A DNA stretch of 64,000 bases from positions 372,001 through 436,000 of the forward strand of contig NZ_CP051627.1 of assembly GCF_023208015.1 (NCBI RefSeq). Direction: 5' to 3'. A program made the position numbers and the translations under genes. Of this stretch, positions 27,538 through 37,034 are shown one piece after another. The notes under the pieces were generated by a model that was not told the origin of the DNA, did not search any database, and saw only the letters and a list, made by a program, of their open reading frames with translations. This stretch comes from Thermobifida alba. GTDB lineage: Bacteria > Actinomycetota > Actinomycetes > Streptosporangiales > Streptosporangiaceae. Within the stretch, counting starts at the first letter, position 1. Each line of letters starts with the position of its first letter.

Positions 27538-27818
27538 TCGTCCGCATCATGGGCGAGGGGCAGCTCGACCTGTCCGAAGCCGACCTCGACGTGCTCAACG
27601 CGTTCGACCGCAAGCTGGAGGAGGCCATCGAGTCGGGCGACGAGGCGGTCTTCCGCGTCGCGCTGCACGACCTGCTGGCCCGGGTCCGCGCCGACGGCAA
27701 GCCGCTGCCCGACGACTCCCTCCAGCCGTCGCAGTACATCCTCCCTCCGCCCGACGCGAGCATGGAAGAGGTGCGGGCCATGCTCGGCGAGGAGGGCTTG
27801 ATCCCCGAGAGCAACTAG
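27534..27818 (+). CDS. pspAA: PspA-associated protein PspAA
   Basis: 94 aa small soluble protein beginning MIVRIMGEGQLDL and ending with EEVRAMLGEEGLIP, the standard PspAA layout. It is found almost only beside actinomycete pspA and is thought to act in the same stress response. The GTG start sits inside the pspA stop (GTGA), giving translational coupling. A hairpin followed by a T-rich stretch lies 20 bp downstream. Confidence 0.92.
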   Translation: MIVRIMGEGQLDLSEADLDVLNAFDRKLEEAIESGDEAVFRVALHDLLARVRADGKPLPDDSLQPSQYILPPPDASMEEVRAMLGEEGLIPESN

Positions 27819-27838
27819 CCGCTCTCACCGGTCCGGAC

Positions 27839-27862
27839 GGGGTCGCCGACACCGGCGGCCCC
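27839..27862 (+). terminator. Terminator after pspAA
   Basis: GGGGTCGCCG (27839-27848) pairs with CGGCGGCCCC (27853-27862) with one G-U, followed by GTGTTTCGTTCCC. It may separate pspA-pspAA from the protease gene or allow partial read-through. Confidence 0.55.
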
Positions 27863-27960
27863 GTGTTTCGTTCCCGCCGTTCGGGTCAGTGTGCCTCCGC
27901 GGGCCCCGCCGCCCGCACGCGGGCCGGGGCCGTACCGAACCCGGCGGAAGGCGGTGCGAC

Positions 27961-28881
27961 GTGGCAGGCGACAGGTTCATCCCCGACCGGGGGCTGACCG
28001 TCCGGATGGTGGCGACGATGGCCCTGCTGGCCCTCGTCTACGCGGCCTTCGTCGTGGCGCTGCTGTGGGTGGGCATGCCGTGGTGGCTGGTCCTCCTCGT
28101 CGTGGTGGGCGTGGCGCTCGTCCAGTACTTCGGCTCCGACCGGATCGCCATGACCGCGCTGGGCGCCCGCGAGGTCACCGAGCGCCAGGATCCCGAGCTG
28201 CACGCGGTCGTGGACCGGTTGTGCGCCCTGGCGGACATGCCCAAACCGAGGGTGGCGGTGGCGCGCACCGACGTGCCCAACGCCTTCGCCACCGGGCACA
28301 GCGGCAGGAGCACGGTGGTGTGCGTCACCACCGGGCTGCGCCGCCGGCTCGACAACGTCGAGCTGGAGGCGGTCATCGCGCACGAGCTGTCCCACGTGGC
28401 GCACCGCGACGTGGCCGTGATGACCGTCGCCGCCTTCCTCGGCATCGTCGCGGGCTTCCTGGTCCAGGCGGGGATGCGGTTCGCCTTCCTGGCCGGGGGC
28501 GGCCGCAGCCGGGAGGGCGGGCCCGCCCCCGCCGTCGTGGCGCTGCTGGTGGTCGCGGTCAGCGCCGCGGTGTGGGCGCTCAGCTTCCTGCTGACCCGGG
28601 CGCTCTCCCGCTACCGGGAACTGGCCGCCGACCGCGCCGCGGCCCACCTGACCGCCCGCCCCTCGGCGCTGAGCAGCGCGCTGACCAAGATCAGCGGGGA
28701 CATGGCCCGCATCCCCACCCGGGACCTGCGCCAGGTCGAACCGTTCAACGCCTTCTTCTTCGCCCCCGCGCTCGCCCGCGGGGGGTTCAGCCTCGGCTCG
28801 CTGCTGTCCACCCACCCCCCGGTCGAGCGGCGGCTCGCGCAGCTCGCCGAGATCTCCCGCCGGATCGGAAGGGAGGCCTGA
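27961..28881 (+). CDS. HtpX-like M48 membrane metalloprotease
   Basis: 306 aa. Two N-terminal transmembrane helices, then the zinc motif HELSHVAHRD, two further helices, and the third zinc ligand in RELAADRAAA. A late STHPPVERRLAQL is typical of HtpX. It should degrade or clip damaged membrane proteins. Start is the GTG at 27961 with GGAAGG upstream. It sits between pspAA and pspAB, a known actinomycete arrangement. Confidence 0.93.
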   Translation: MAGDRFIPDRGLTVRMVATMALLALVYAAFVVALLWVGMPWWLVLLVVVGVALVQYFGSDRIAMTALGAREVTERQDPELHAVVDRLCALADMPKPRVAVARTDVPNAFATGHSGRSTVVCVTTGLRRRLDNVELEAVIAHELSHVAHRDVAVMTVAAFLGIVAGFLVQAGMRFAFLAGGGRSREGGPAPAVVALLVVAVSAAVWALSFLLTRALSRYRELAADRAAAHLTARPSALSSALTKISGDMARIPTRDLRQVEPFNAFFFAPALARGGFSLGSLLSTHPPVERRLAQLAEISRRIGREA

Positions 28882-28884
28882 GCC

Positions 28885-29496
28885 GTGCCACGGCAGGACC
28901 GCCGGGGCGCGCGGGGGAGGGTCGCCGGCCTCCTCCGCGCCCTGCTGGGCCGCGGCCGGCCCCGCAGAGCCGACCTGGACCGGCTGTTCGCCCTCCCGGC
29001 GGCGGCCGTGACCCTGCAGGCGGCCACGGGGCTCACCCCCACCGGAGCCGCCTCGGTGTCCTTCCGGGCCGCCGAGGGGCAGGCGTTCGCCGCGCTGCAG
29101 CGGGAGATCACCGAACTGCTCGACGCGGACGGGGGGCCCGGGACCGAGGTCAGGCGCGACGAGTACGGCTACACCTGGCTGGTGGTGCGCTCCGGGACGG
29201 CCGACGGGCTCACCGGACTGGTCACCGACCTGCACGCGGTCAACTCCACCCTGGAGAGCGCCGGGTTCGGGCCGCTGCTGCTGTGCTCGCTGGTGGTCTT
29301 CGCCGCCCCCGACGGACGCCGGCTGGCCCTGGTCTACCTGTACCGGCGGGGCACGTTCTACCCCTTCGCCCCCAAGGGGGAGCACAGCCGGGACAACGCC
29401 CTGGAACTCCAGGTCAGCGCCGCGCTGGAGGGGGAGCTGGCGGTGGAGCCGGACAAGAGCCGCTGGTTCCCGGTCTACGGGGCCCCCGGCCTGTGA
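28885..29496 (+). CDS. pspAB: PspA-associated protein PspAB
   Basis: 203 aa soluble protein with the family stretches LQAATGLTPTGAASVSF, DEYGYTWLVV and LYRRGTFYPFAP. Its function is unknown beyond the consistent linkage to pspA and htpX-like genes. The GTG start is 3 nt after the protease stop, with GGGAGG inside the upstream gene, so it is translationally coupled. Confidence 0.9.
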   Translation: MPRQDRRGARGRVAGLLRALLGRGRPRRADLDRLFALPAAAVTLQAATGLTPTGAASVSFRAAEGQAFAALQREITELLDADGGPGTEVRRDEYGYTWLVVRSGTADGLTGLVTDLHAVNSTLESAGFGPLLLCSLVVFAAPDGRRLALVYLYRRGTFYPFAPKGEHSRDNALELQVSAALEGELAVEPDKSRWFPVYGAPGL

Positions 29497-29543
29497 GCGG
29501 CACCGGCCGCCCCTCGGCGAGCGCTTTCCGGCACACTACAGGG

Positions 29544-30644
29544 GTGCGTATCGTTATCGCCCCTGACAAGTTCGCAGGCACCCTGACCGCGGTGGAGGCG
29601 GCCGAGGCCGTCGCCGAGGGCTGGCGCTCCGCCGACCCCGCCGCGGAGTGCACGCTGCTCCCCCTGTCCGACGGCGGCCCCGGTTTCGTCGACGTGCTGC
29701 ACACCGCCCTGGGCGGCACCCTCGTGGACGCCGAGGTCGCCGGACCGCTCGGCGAACCGGTGGCGGCCCGGTTCCTCCTCGTGGAGCGGACCGCCTACGT
29801 GGAGAGCGCCCAGGCGTGCGGCCTCCACCTGCTGCCCCCGCAGCGCCGCGACCCCGGGGCCGCCTCCACCCGCGGGGTCGGCGAGCTGATCTCCCGGGCC
29901 GTCGACAGCGGGGCCGAGACCGTGGTCGTCGGCCTGGGCGGCAGCGCCACCAACGACGGCGGCGCCGGGATGCTCGCCGCCCTGGGCGCCGGCCCCGCCG
30001 AGACGCTGGGCGGCGGCGGTGCGGCCCTGGCCGGCCTGGACGCCGTGGACCTGGCCGCGGCCCGGGCCGGGGTGCGCGGCGTCCGCCTGGTCGCCGCCAC
30101 CGACGTGGACAACCCGCTGCTGGGCGAGCACGGGGCCAGCGCGGTCTTCGGCCCGCAGAAGGGCGCCGACCCCGCGCGGGTGCACGCGCTGGACGCCGCG
30201 CTCACCCGCTTCGCGGAGCTCACCGACCCCGCGGGGACGCTGCGCGACACCCCCGGAGCGGGCGCGGCCGGCGGTCTGGGATACGGCCTGCTGCTGCTCG
30301 GCGGCACGGTCGAGTCCGGCGTCGCCCTGGTGCTGGAGGCGGTCGGCCTCGACGACCTCGTCGCCTCCGCCGACGTCGTCGTCACCGGGGAGGGCTCCTT
30401 CGACTCCCAGTCCCTGCGCGGCAAGCTGCCGCACGGCGTGGCCCGCGCCGCGGCCCGGCACGGCGTCCCCTGCCTGGTGCTGGCCGGACGGGTCGCCGTG
30501 GACGAGGCCGAGGCCGCCGCGGCGGGGGTCACCGCGGCCCACTCCCTGGTGGAGTCGGCCGGATCCGTCCAGGCCGCGCTGGAACGCTCCGGTCCGGAAC
30601 TGCGCGCGCTCTCCGCCCGGGTGGCGAGCGGGTGGAAACGCTGA
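29544..30644 (+). CDS. glxK: Glycerate kinase
   Basis: 366 aa member of the GckA/GlxK family, phosphorylating D-glycerate. Motifs: APDKFAGTLTA at the N-terminus, LPLSDGGPGF, GLGGSATNDGGAG, and VTGEGSFDSQSLRGK near the C-terminus. GTG at 29544 is chosen because homologues begin MRIVIAPDKF; its ribosome-binding site is weak (CAGGG close by). It follows pspAB by 47 bp, possibly unrelated functionally. Confidence 0.93.
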   Translation: MRIVIAPDKFAGTLTAVEAAEAVAEGWRSADPAAECTLLPLSDGGPGFVDVLHTALGGTLVDAEVAGPLGEPVAARFLLVERTAYVESAQACGLHLLPPQRRDPGAASTRGVGELISRAVDSGAETVVVGLGGSATNDGGAGMLAALGAGPAETLGGGGAALAGLDAVDLAAARAGVRGVRLVAATDVDNPLLGEHGASAVFGPQKGADPARVHALDAALTRFAELTDPAGTLRDTPGAGAAGGLGYGLLLLGGTVESGVALVLEAVGLDDLVASADVVVTGEGSFDSQSLRGKLPHGVARAAARHGVPCLVLAGRVAVDEAEAAAAGVTAAHSLVESAGSVQAALERSGPELRALSARVASGWKR

Positions 30645-30773
30645 GGCGCGGCCGTCCGCCCCGCCGCGCGGGGAACGGGGCAAGGGGCACGTCACGGACG
30701 TTCGGCCGATGGCGGTCGACCCCCGGAGGACCTACTCTGAGGGTGAGCATCGGATGGAATGCCGGAACGAACA

Positions 30774-30791
30774 CTGACGTTGACACGTCAG
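30774..30791. promoter_or_regulatory. Inverted repeat upstream of erpA
   Basis: CTGACGT (30774-30780), TGAC spacer, ACGTCAG (30785-30791), 53 bp before the erpA ATG. A candidate operator in the erpA leader. No matching regulator consensus is known to me. Confidence 0.35.
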
Positions 30792-30843
30792 GAACCGATG
30801 GGTCGCCCGACGGCGGCCACCCCGTTTTGGAGGAGTTTCGCAC

Positions 30844-31194
30844 ATGACGGTTCAGACTGACGCCACCACGCAGGGGGTCACCCTGACCGATGCGGCGGTG
30901 GAGAAGGTCAAGTCGCTGCTGGCCCAGGAGGGCCGCGACGACCTGAGGCTGCGCCTGGGCGTGGCGCCCGGCGGCTGCTCGGGGCTGCGCTACCAGCTCT
31001 ACTTCGACGAGCGGCAGCTCGACGGGGACATCGTGACCGACCACAACGGGGTCGAGCTCGTCGTCGACCGCTACAGCATGCCCTACCTCACGGGCGCCAC
31101 CATCGACTTCGTCGACACGATCGAGAAGCAGGGCTTCACGATCGACAACCCCAGCGCGCAGAGCTCCTGCGCCTGCGGCGACTCCTTCCACTAG
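30844..31194 (+). CDS. erpA: Iron-sulfur cluster insertion protein (A-type carrier)
   Basis: 116 aa HesB/IscA-fold protein that carries [4Fe-4S] clusters to apo-enzymes. The three invariant cysteines are in GGCSG and CACG. It begins after a short tail with VTLTDAAVEKVKSLL. GGAGGAG precedes the ATG. LipA, encoded in this window, is the type of client such a carrier serves. Confidence 0.95.
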   Translation: MTVQTDATTQGVTLTDAAVEKVKSLLAQEGRDDLRLRLGVAPGGCSGLRYQLYFDERQLDGDIVTDHNGVELVVDRYSMPYLTGATIDFVDTIEKQGFTIDNPSAQSSCACGDSFH

Positions 31195-31225
31195 TCGGCC
31201 GCGGCCAGTGCCCCGCGCGCCGGTC

Positions 31226-31259
31226 GGGGCCCGCTCGGAGACCTCTCCGGACGGGCCCC
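31226..31259 (+). terminator. erpA terminator
   Basis: GGGGCCCG pairs with CGGGCCCC at the base, and CGGAGA with TCTCCG above a 2-nt internal mismatch. TTCG and a T-containing tail follow. It lies 31 bp after the erpA stop. Confidence 0.65.
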
Positions 31260-31352
31260 TTCGCCGTCTTGGCGACCGCCGCGGCCCCGGGGAGGCGGCG
31301 GCTACAGTTGTGCCGTCCGCAACCCGTCTTCGACCCCGAGGAGCCCGTCGCC

Positions 31353-32330
31353 GTGCGCATCGCGGTTACCGGATCAATCGCCACCGACCACCTGATGACC
31401 TTCGAGGGCCGGTTCGCCGAGCAGCTCATCGCCGACCAGCTGACGCAGGTCTCCCTGTCCTTCCTCGTCGACGAACTGGAGGTGCGCCGGGGAGGGGTCG
31501 CCGCCAACATCAGCTTCGGCCTGGGCTGCCTGGGGCTCAACCCCGTCCTGGTCGGTGCGGTGGGTGCGGACTTCGCCGAGTACGCCGCCTGGCTGGAGCG
31601 GCACGGCGTGGACGTCTCGGGCGTGCACGTCTCCGAGATGCGGCACACCGCGCGGTTCGTGTGCACCACCGACCGCGACCACAACCAGATCGCCTCCTTC
31701 TACGCCGGGGCGATGGCGGAGGCGCGCAACATCGAGCTGTGGCCGCTCGCCCAGCGCCTGGGCGGCCTCGACCTGGTCGTGGTGGGGGCCAACGACCCCG
31801 AGGCGATGGTCCGCCACAGCGAGGAGTGCCGGGTGCGCGGGCTGAGCTTCGCCGCCGACCCCTCCCAGCAGCTCGCCCGCATGGAGGGGCCCCAGGTGCG
31901 CTCCCTCGTCGAGGGCGCCGAGTACCTGTTCGCCAACGAGTACGAGAAGGCGCTGACCGAGCAGAAGACCGGCTGGAGCGACGCGGAGCTGCTCACCCGG
32001 GTGCGGACCCGGGTGACCACCCTGGGCGCCAAGGGGGTGCGCGTCGACCGCGCCGGGGAGCCCAGCCTGCACGTGCCCGCGGCCCACGTCTCCGAGGCGG
32101 TCGACCCCACCGGCGCGGGCGACGCCTTCCGCGCCGGGTTCCTCGCGGCCGTCTCCTGGGGCCTGGACCCGGACCGCTGCGCCCAGGTCGGCAACGCCGC
32201 GGCCGCGCACTGCCTGGAGGTGAGCGGGCCGCAGGAGTACCGCATGACCCCCCAGAGCCTCCTGGACCGGCTGGCCCGCTCCTACGGCGACGACGCGGCC
32301 GCCGAGGTCGCCGACCGCATGCCCGGTTGA
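31353..32330 (+). CDS. PfkB family carbohydrate kinase
   Basis: 325 aa ribokinase-fold kinase. Motif 1 is RRGGVAANISFGLG and motif 2, with the catalytic Asp, is DPTGAGDAFRAGFL. The family resembles actinomycete adenosine/sugar kinases and sits between erpA and the cox genes in many relatives. Substrate unknown. Start is the GTG at 31353 with GAGGAG about 10 nt upstream; the in-frame extension upstream is not protein-like. Confidence 0.9.
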   Translation: MRIAVTGSIATDHLMTFEGRFAEQLIADQLTQVSLSFLVDELEVRRGGVAANISFGLGCLGLNPVLVGAVGADFAEYAAWLERHGVDVSGVHVSEMRHTARFVCTTDRDHNQIASFYAGAMAEARNIELWPLAQRLGGLDLVVVGANDPEAMVRHSEECRVRGLSFAADPSQQLARMEGPQVRSLVEGAEYLFANEYEKALTEQKTGWSDAELLTRVRTRVTTLGAKGVRVDRAGEPSLHVPAAHVSEAVDPTGAGDAFRAGFLAAVSWGLDPDRCAQVGNAAAAHCLEVSGPQEYRMTPQSLLDRLARSYGDDAAAEVADRMPG

Positions 32331-32656
32331 GCCCCGCCGCCCCGCACGGTCGCGGGGACGGGCGGTTCGGTGGTCGGGGCAGTGGCCGGACCCGCGTAGA
32401 GTAGATGACCGACCCTCGTGTCCGGGCATCTCGCCGTCGACCTGTTCTGGTCCGCGCGCTCGGCATGAACCGGCCCGGGCGCTGAGACGCGTGCCGGGAA
32501 CATCGCCAAGGCCGCCGCGTGCGGGGTCACCGCGGCGGTGGGGAACAGACCCGTCCCGTGGCGGACGGGCTGGGCCGTCCCACGACGCCTCCCAGAACCA
32601 GGCGAGCCTTACCTGGGATTCCCGCCTTTTCCGAGAACCGAAAACGGAGGACTCGA
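32331..32656. other. Intergenic region and rpsD leader
   Basis: This 326-bp stretch holds GC-rich inverted repeats (for example CCGCCGCG with CGCGGCGG around 32512-32540) and the rpsD ribosome-binding site. A leader that binds S4 for autoregulation is possible but not shown. I see no gene in it. Confidence 0.4.
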
Positions 32657-33268
32657 ATGCGCTACACCGGACCCAAGGTGCGGTTGTCCCGGCGCGCTGG
32701 CACCCCCCTGACCCGTAAGGCGGTCAGGTACTTCGAGAAGCGCCCCTACCCGCCCGGTGAGCACGGCCGCCGGGTGCGCCGCTCCACCAGCGACTACGCC
32801 GTCCGCCAGGCCGAGAAGCAGAAGCTGCGCTGGTACTACGACCTGTCGGAGAAGCAGCTGGCCCGCGTCTACGAGAACGCCAAGAAGCGTGCGGGCCGTA
32901 CCGGTGAGGAGATGATCGCCGAGCTGGAGCTGCGCCTGGCCACGGTGGTGCTGCGCGCGGGCTTCGCCGCCTCGATCTACGCGGCCCGCCAGTTCATCAC
33001 CCACGGGCACATCACCGTGGACGGCAAGAAGGTGGACATCCCGTCCTACCAGGTCAAGCCGGGCCAGATCATCGGTGTGCGGGAGAAGTCGCGCACCATG
33101 GTCCCGTTTGTGGAGGCCGCCGAGGGCGTGCACGCCGACGAGAAGATCGCCGGCTACCTCGCCGTCAGCCACAAGGACCTGCGGATCGCCGTGGTGGACC
33201 GGCCCAAGCGCGAGCAGGTTCCGGTGCCCTTCGACGAGCAGCTCGTCGTCGAGTACTACGCCCGCTGA
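32657..33268 (+). CDS. rpsD: 30S ribosomal protein S4
   Basis: 203 aa primary 16S rRNA-binding protein. It starts [14 protein letters not shown], has [11 protein letters not shown], and the S4 RNA-binding domain around [18 protein letters not shown]. The N-terminal region lacks the zinc cysteines, so this is the C-minus form. The ATG has CGGAGG upstream. The gene stands alone, away from the alpha operon, which is usual for actinomycetes. A terminator follows. Confidence 0.98.
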   Translation: MRYTGPKVRLSRRAGTPLTRKAVRYFEKRPYPPGEHGRRVRRSTSDYAVRQAEKQKLRWYYDLSEKQLARVYENAKKRAGRTGEEMIAELELRLATVVLRAGFAASIYAARQFITHGHITVDGKKVDIPSYQVKPGQIIGVREKSRTMVPFVEAAEGVHADEKIAGYLAVSHKDLRIAVVDRPKREQVPVPFDEQLVVEYYAR

Positions 33269-33283
33269 CCCGCGTCGGCTGCC

Positions 33284-33318
33284 AGGGCCGCACGCCTCCC
33301 CGGGAGGTGTGCGGCCCT
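33284..33318. terminator. Bidirectional terminator between rpsD and tusA
   Basis: A 16-bp stem, AGGGCCGCACGCCTCC (33284-33299) with 33303-33318, has one G-U pair and a 3-nt loop. It serves the convergent rpsD and tusA genes. Confidence 0.75.
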
Positions 33319-33346
33319 CGCCGTCGCGGGGGACCGCGCGTGCCGG

Positions 33347-33583
33347 TCAGTACATGCGCTGCACGTGGAAGGCGCTGCCCCGGCTGAGCGGGACCTCCGC
33401 GACGAAGGTGTGCCGCTTCATCCGGCACCACGCCGGGATGTCGGTGCGCGCCGCCGGATCGTCGGCCGTCACCGCGATCACCGCTCCGATCGGCACCTCC
33501 CGCAGGCGTCCGGCGAGCATGATGATCGGCACGGGGCACTTGCGGCCGATCGCGTCGATGGTCAGCACAGGCTGCTCCAGCAC
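33347..33583 (-). CDS. TusA-family sulfurtransferase
   Basis: 78 aa SirA/TusA fold with the diagnostic RKCPVPIIML (CPxP). Such proteins relay persulfide sulfur for tRNA thiolation or cofactor synthesis. The GTG start has AAGGAGA upstream. It is divergent from ctaC and convergent with rpsD. The partner is unknown. Confidence 0.88.
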   Translation of the reverse strand: MLEQPVLTIDAIGRKCPVPIIMLAGRLREVPIGAVIAVTADDPAARTDIPAWCRMKRHTFVAEVPLSRGSAFHVQRMY

Positions 33584-33889
33584 CGCGAGTCTCCTTGTCC
33601 GAGGGTGGTGTGTCCTAATCTTTACCCCGGCAGGCGGCTAAAAGGCACCCGGTGAGACGGCTCGTGAGCACGGCGATAACCTCGCCTTAGCCAGTCCTGC
33701 GGTTTCAGGGGCTGCCGAGGTTACGGTCAGGGCTGCGCCCTCACAACGGACGTTGTGCAACACGCTGACCAGCGGTCCCCGGAGACGGGCGCTGGGGCGT
33801 TCGCGATAATGTTTCCGCTTGACAGGCTTTTGAGACATAGGACCCGCCCGCACACACACGGTGCGGCATCACCGCTGGGAAGGCAATCC
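33584..33889. other. Divergent control region of tusA and ctaC
   Basis: This 306-bp stretch has an inverted repeat, CACAAC-N4-GTTGTG (33742-33757), and a good -10 like element, GATAAT (33805-33810), upstream of ctaC, without a matching -35. A TTGACA at 33819-33824 has no -10 at normal spacing. I see no gene in it. Confidence 0.45.
33742..33757. promoter_or_regulatory. Inverted repeat upstream of the cox operon
   Basis: CACAAC, GGAC, GTTGTG, about 130 bp before ctaC and 48 bp before a GATAAT -10 candidate. A possible operator. It does not match the Rex or Crp consensus. Confidence 0.3.
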
Positions 33890-34852
33890 GTGAGTCCGAC
33901 CCGCCATAGGAATCGGCGCCACGCGCTGCGCCGATGGGCACCACGCGGCGCCATGCTCGCCGCGCTGGCTGTGGCCGCGACCGGCTGCGCGTCGAACGAG
34001 TTCACTCGTCTGGGGCTGCCGGAGCCGATCACCGAGCAGGCAGAGCGTGTCCTCACGCTCTGGCAGGGCTCGTGGGTGGCGGCGTTCGCGGTCGGCATCC
34101 TCGTCTGGGGGCTGATCATCTGGTCGGTGATCGCCCACCGCAAGCGCTCCGAGCAGCTTCCGCCTCAGGTGCGCTACAACATGCCCATCGAGGCGCTCTA
34201 CACCGTTCTGCCCGTCATTGTCGTCTCGGTGCTGTTCTACTTCACCGCCCGGGACCAGACCTACCTGATGGAGACCGACGAGCCCGCCGACGTCTACGTC
34301 GACGTGAACGCGTTCCAGTGGAGCTGGCAGTTCACGTACGAGGAGGAGCTGGACGTCAACGGCAACCCGGTCTCCGTCGCCGGTGTCCCGTCCACCAGCA
34401 AGGACGAGCTGCCGGTCCTGGTCCTGCCGAGCGACAGCGTCGTGCACTTCGACCTGGACGCCCCGGACGTCATCCACTCGTTCTGGATCCCCGCGTTCGC
34501 GTTCAAGATGGACGCCATCCCGGGCCACCCCAACGAGTTCCAGGTCAAGATCAAGCCCGGCGTCGAGGGCGACTACGAGGGCCGCTGCGCGGAGCTGTGC
34601 GGTTACGACCACTCCCGCATGCTCTTCACCCTCCGGGTGGTCACCCCCGAGGAGTACCAGGCCTGGATCGAGGAGCAGAAGGCCAACCCCCAGGAGCTGC
34701 CCGCGGTCCCCGACGTGCAGGAGGAGGCTCCCGCTCCTGACCCGGGCCTGGACACGGCCACCCAGGAATCCGCAGACCAGGACTCCTCCGACACCGCGGC
34801 CACGGCTGAGGACGACGCCGCGGCCACGGCCGAAGAAGAGGATGATCAGTAG
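33890..34852 (+). CDS. ctaC: Cytochrome c oxidase subunit II (lipoprotein)
   Basis: 320 aa. A lipoprotein signal with lipobox ATGC, two transmembrane helices, then the CuA cupredoxin domain: VIHSFWIPAF, and CAELCGYDHSRM with both CuA cysteines, His and Met. An acidic low-complexity tail (~275-320) follows. It accepts electrons, in actinomycetes directly from the diheme QcrC. GTG at 33890 has GGGAAGG upstream and gives a proper signal peptide. First gene of ctaC-ctaD-ctaF; its stop is directly followed by the ctaD ATG. Confidence 0.97.
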   Translation: MSPTRHRNRRHALRRWAPRGAMLAALAVAATGCASNEFTRLGLPEPITEQAERVLTLWQGSWVAAFAVGILVWGLIIWSVIAHRKRSEQLPPQVRYNMPIEALYTVLPVIVVSVLFYFTARDQTYLMETDEPADVYVDVNAFQWSWQFTYEEELDVNGNPVSVAGVPSTSKDELPVLVLPSDSVVHFDLDAPDVIHSFWIPAFAFKMDAIPGHPNEFQVKIKPGVEGDYEGRCAELCGYDHSRMLFTLRVVTPEEYQAWIEEQKANPQELPAVPDVQEEAPAPDPGLDTATQESADQDSSDTAATAEDDAAATAEEEDDQ

Positions 34853-36535
34853 ATGACGACGACGGCTGATACTCCGACGACGACCGTCCGGGCGTCCGCC
34901 GCAGCGCGGCGGCCCGCTCCGGGCTCGAAGATCGTCAACCTGGTGACGTCGACCGACCACAAGGTCATCGGGTACATGTACCTGATCACCTCGTTCGTGT
35001 TCTTCATCGTCGCCGGCATCATGGCGCTGCTGATCCGGGCCGAGCTGATGTTCCCCGGCATGCAGCTGATGAACAACGAGACCTACAACCAGCTGTTCAC
35101 CATGCACGGCACGGTGATGCTGCTGCTGTTCGCGACGCCGCTGTTCGTCGGGTTCGCGAACGCGCTGGTGCCGCTGCAGATCGGCGCGCCCGACGTGGCC
35201 TTCCCCCGGCTCAACCAGTTCGGGTACTACCTGTTCCTGTTCGGCGGTCTGATCGTGCTGGCCGGGTTCTTCACCCCCGGCGGCGCGGCGAGCTTCGGCT
35301 GGTTCGCCTACGTGCCGCTGTCGGACGCGGTGCGCTCCCCCGGCCTCGGCGGCGACCTGTGGATCATGGGCCTGGCCATCAGCGGCCTGAGCACCATCCT
35401 CGGCGCGGTGAACTTCCTCACCACGATCCTGTGCATGCGCGCGCCCGGCATGACCATGTTCCGCATGCCGATCTTCACCTGGAACGTGGCGCTGACCAGC
35501 GTCCTGGTGCTGATCGCCTTCCCGGTGCTCACCGGCTCCTTCGCCGGCCTGGCCGCCGACCGCATCGTCGGTGCGCAGGTCTTCAACCCCGAGCACGGCG
35601 GCGCGATCCTCTACCAGCACCTGTTCTGGTTCTTCGGCCACCCGGAGGTCTACATCATCGCGCTGCCGTTCTTCGGCATCGCCACCGAGATCCTGCCGGT
35701 GTTCAGCCGCAAGCCGATCTTCGGCTACAAGAGCCTCATCGGCGCCACCGTGGCCATCACGGGGCTGTCGATCACGGTGTGGGCGCACCACATGTTCCCC
35801 ACCGGCGCGGTGCTGCTGCCGTTCTTCTCCTTCATGTCGTTCCTCATCGCGGTGCCCACCGGCGTGAAGTTCTTCAACTGGATCGGCACCATGTGGCGCG
35901 GCCAGCTCACCTTCGAGTCCCCGATGCTGTTCACCATCGGCTTCATGGTGACCTTCCTGTTCGGCGGACTCACCGGAGTGCTCCTGGCCTCCCCGCCGCT
36001 GGACTTCCACGTCACCGACACCTACTTCGTGGTGGCCCACTTCCACTACGTGGTGTTCGGCACCGTGGTGTTCGCGATGTTCGCGGGCTTCTACTTCTGG
36101 TGGCCCAAGTTCACCGGGAAGATGCTCGACGAGACGCTGGCCAAGTGGCACTTCTGGACGCTGTTCTTCGGCTTCCACGGCACCTTCCTGGTGCAGCACT
36201 GGCTGGGCGCGGAGGGCATGCCGCGGCGCTACGCCGACTACCTGCCCAGCGACGGGTTCACGGTGCTCAACCAGATCTCCACGATCGGCTCGTTCGTCCT
36301 GGGCGCCTCCACGCTGTTCTTCCTCTACAACGTCTGGGTGACCCACAAGAAGGCGCCGAAGGTCACCGTGGACGACCCGTGGGGCTACGGCTGCTCCCTG
36401 GAGTGGGCGACCTCGTGTCCGCCGCCGCGGCACAACTTCACCTCGCTGCCGCGCATCCGCAGCGAGCGCCCCGCGTTCGACCTGAACCACCCCTACGCGG
36501 CGGCTCCCGGAGTCGTCCCGGTGGACACGAAGTAG
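34853..36535 (+). CDS. ctaD: Cytochrome c oxidase subunit I
   Basis: 560 aa heme-copper oxidase core with 12 transmembrane helices. Heme a and a3/CuB ligands are in [19 protein letters not shown] (His-Tyr cross-link region), WAHHMFPTG and AHFHYVVFG. The glutamate of the D-channel lies in GHPEVY. It reduces oxygen and pumps protons. The ATG follows the ctaC stop with no gap. Confidence 0.98.
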   Translation: MTTTADTPTTTVRASAAARRPAPGSKIVNLVTSTDHKVIGYMYLITSFVFFIVAGIMALLIRAELMFPGMQLMNNETYNQLFTMHGTVMLLLFATPLFVGFANALVPLQIGAPDVAFPRLNQFGYYLFLFGGLIVLAGFFTPGGAASFGWFAYVPLSDAVRSPGLGGDLWIMGLAISGLSTILGAVNFLTTILCMRAPGMTMFRMPIFTWNVALTSVLVLIAFPVLTGSFAGLAADRIVGAQVFNPEHGGAILYQHLFWFFGHPEVYIIALPFFGIATEILPVFSRKPIFGYKSLIGATVAITGLSITVWAHHMFPTGAVLLPFFSFMSFLIAVPTGVKFFNWIGTMWRGQLTFESPMLFTIGFMVTFLFGGLTGVLLASPPLDFHVTDTYFVVAHFHYVVFGTVVFAMFAGFYFWWPKFTGKMLDETLAKWHFWTLFFGFHGTFLVQHWLGAEGMPRRYADYLPSDGFTVLNQISTIGSFVLGASTLFFLYNVWVTHKKAPKVTVDDPWGYGCSLEWATSCPPPRHNFTSLPRIRSERPAFDLNHPYAAAPGVVPVDTK

Positions 36536-36547
36536 AAGGAGAGCACC

Positions 36548-36973
36548 ATGCGAGTTCAGGCACTCCTGTTCATGGGCGTCTCCAGCTTCTTCGGAGCGAT
36601 CGCGGTCATCTACGCCCTGGCGAGCTGGTACCTCACCGGCCAGGTGGAGTGGACCGGCACGGTCACGCTGCTCATCGCGATCGGCTTCGGCTGGATGGTC
36701 GGCTTCTGGCTGCTCCAGGCCACCCGGCGCAGTGAGCACTACCACGGCCTGCCGCCGGAGGAGCGGATCGACGCCGAGATCGACGAGGGCGCGGGCGAGT
36801 ACGGCTTCTTCAGCCCGCACAGCTGGTGGCCGCTGTTCGTGGCCATGGCGGTCGCCTTCACCGCGGTGGGCATCGCGGTCGGCTGGTGGATGACCGCCAT
36901 CGGGTTCCTCGCGATCATCCTGACCGTCATCGGCTGGGTCTTCGAGTACTACCGGGGCGAGTTCCAGCACTAG
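36548..36973 (+). CDS. ctaF: Actinobacterial cytochrome c oxidase subunit IV
   Basis: 141 aa with four transmembrane helices and the conserved central GLPPEERIDAEIDEGAGEYGFFSPHSWWP. CtaF is a non-catalytic subunit specific to actinomycete aa3 oxidase in the bc1-aa3 supercomplex. GAAGGAG precedes the ATG. It lies 12 bp after ctaD and is the last gene of the unit. Confidence 0.95.
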   Translation: MRVQALLFMGVSSFFGAIAVIYALASWYLTGQVEWTGTVTLLIAIGFGWMVGFWLLQATRRSEHYHGLPPEERIDAEIDEGAGEYGFFSPHSWWPLFVAMAVAFTAVGIAVGWWMTAIGFLAIILTVIGWVFEYYRGEFQH

Positions 36974-36995
36974 GCGGAACTCGGGACGGACCGGA

Positions 36996-37034
36996 GGGCG
37001 GCGCCTGCTTGGCCGGGCGCCGCCCTTTCGGTAT
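36996..37034 (+). terminator. ctaCDF operon terminator
   Basis: GGGCGGCGCC (36996-37005) pairs with GGCGCCGCCC (37016-37025), followed by the T-rich TTTCGGTATCTTTCT. It lies 23 bp beyond ctaF. Confidence 0.75.

Noticed and set aside
33819-33842. TTGACA as the -35 of the cox operon
   Set aside because: The only AT-containing hexamer downstream (TAGGAC) is at 13-bp spacing, too short for a usual promoter.
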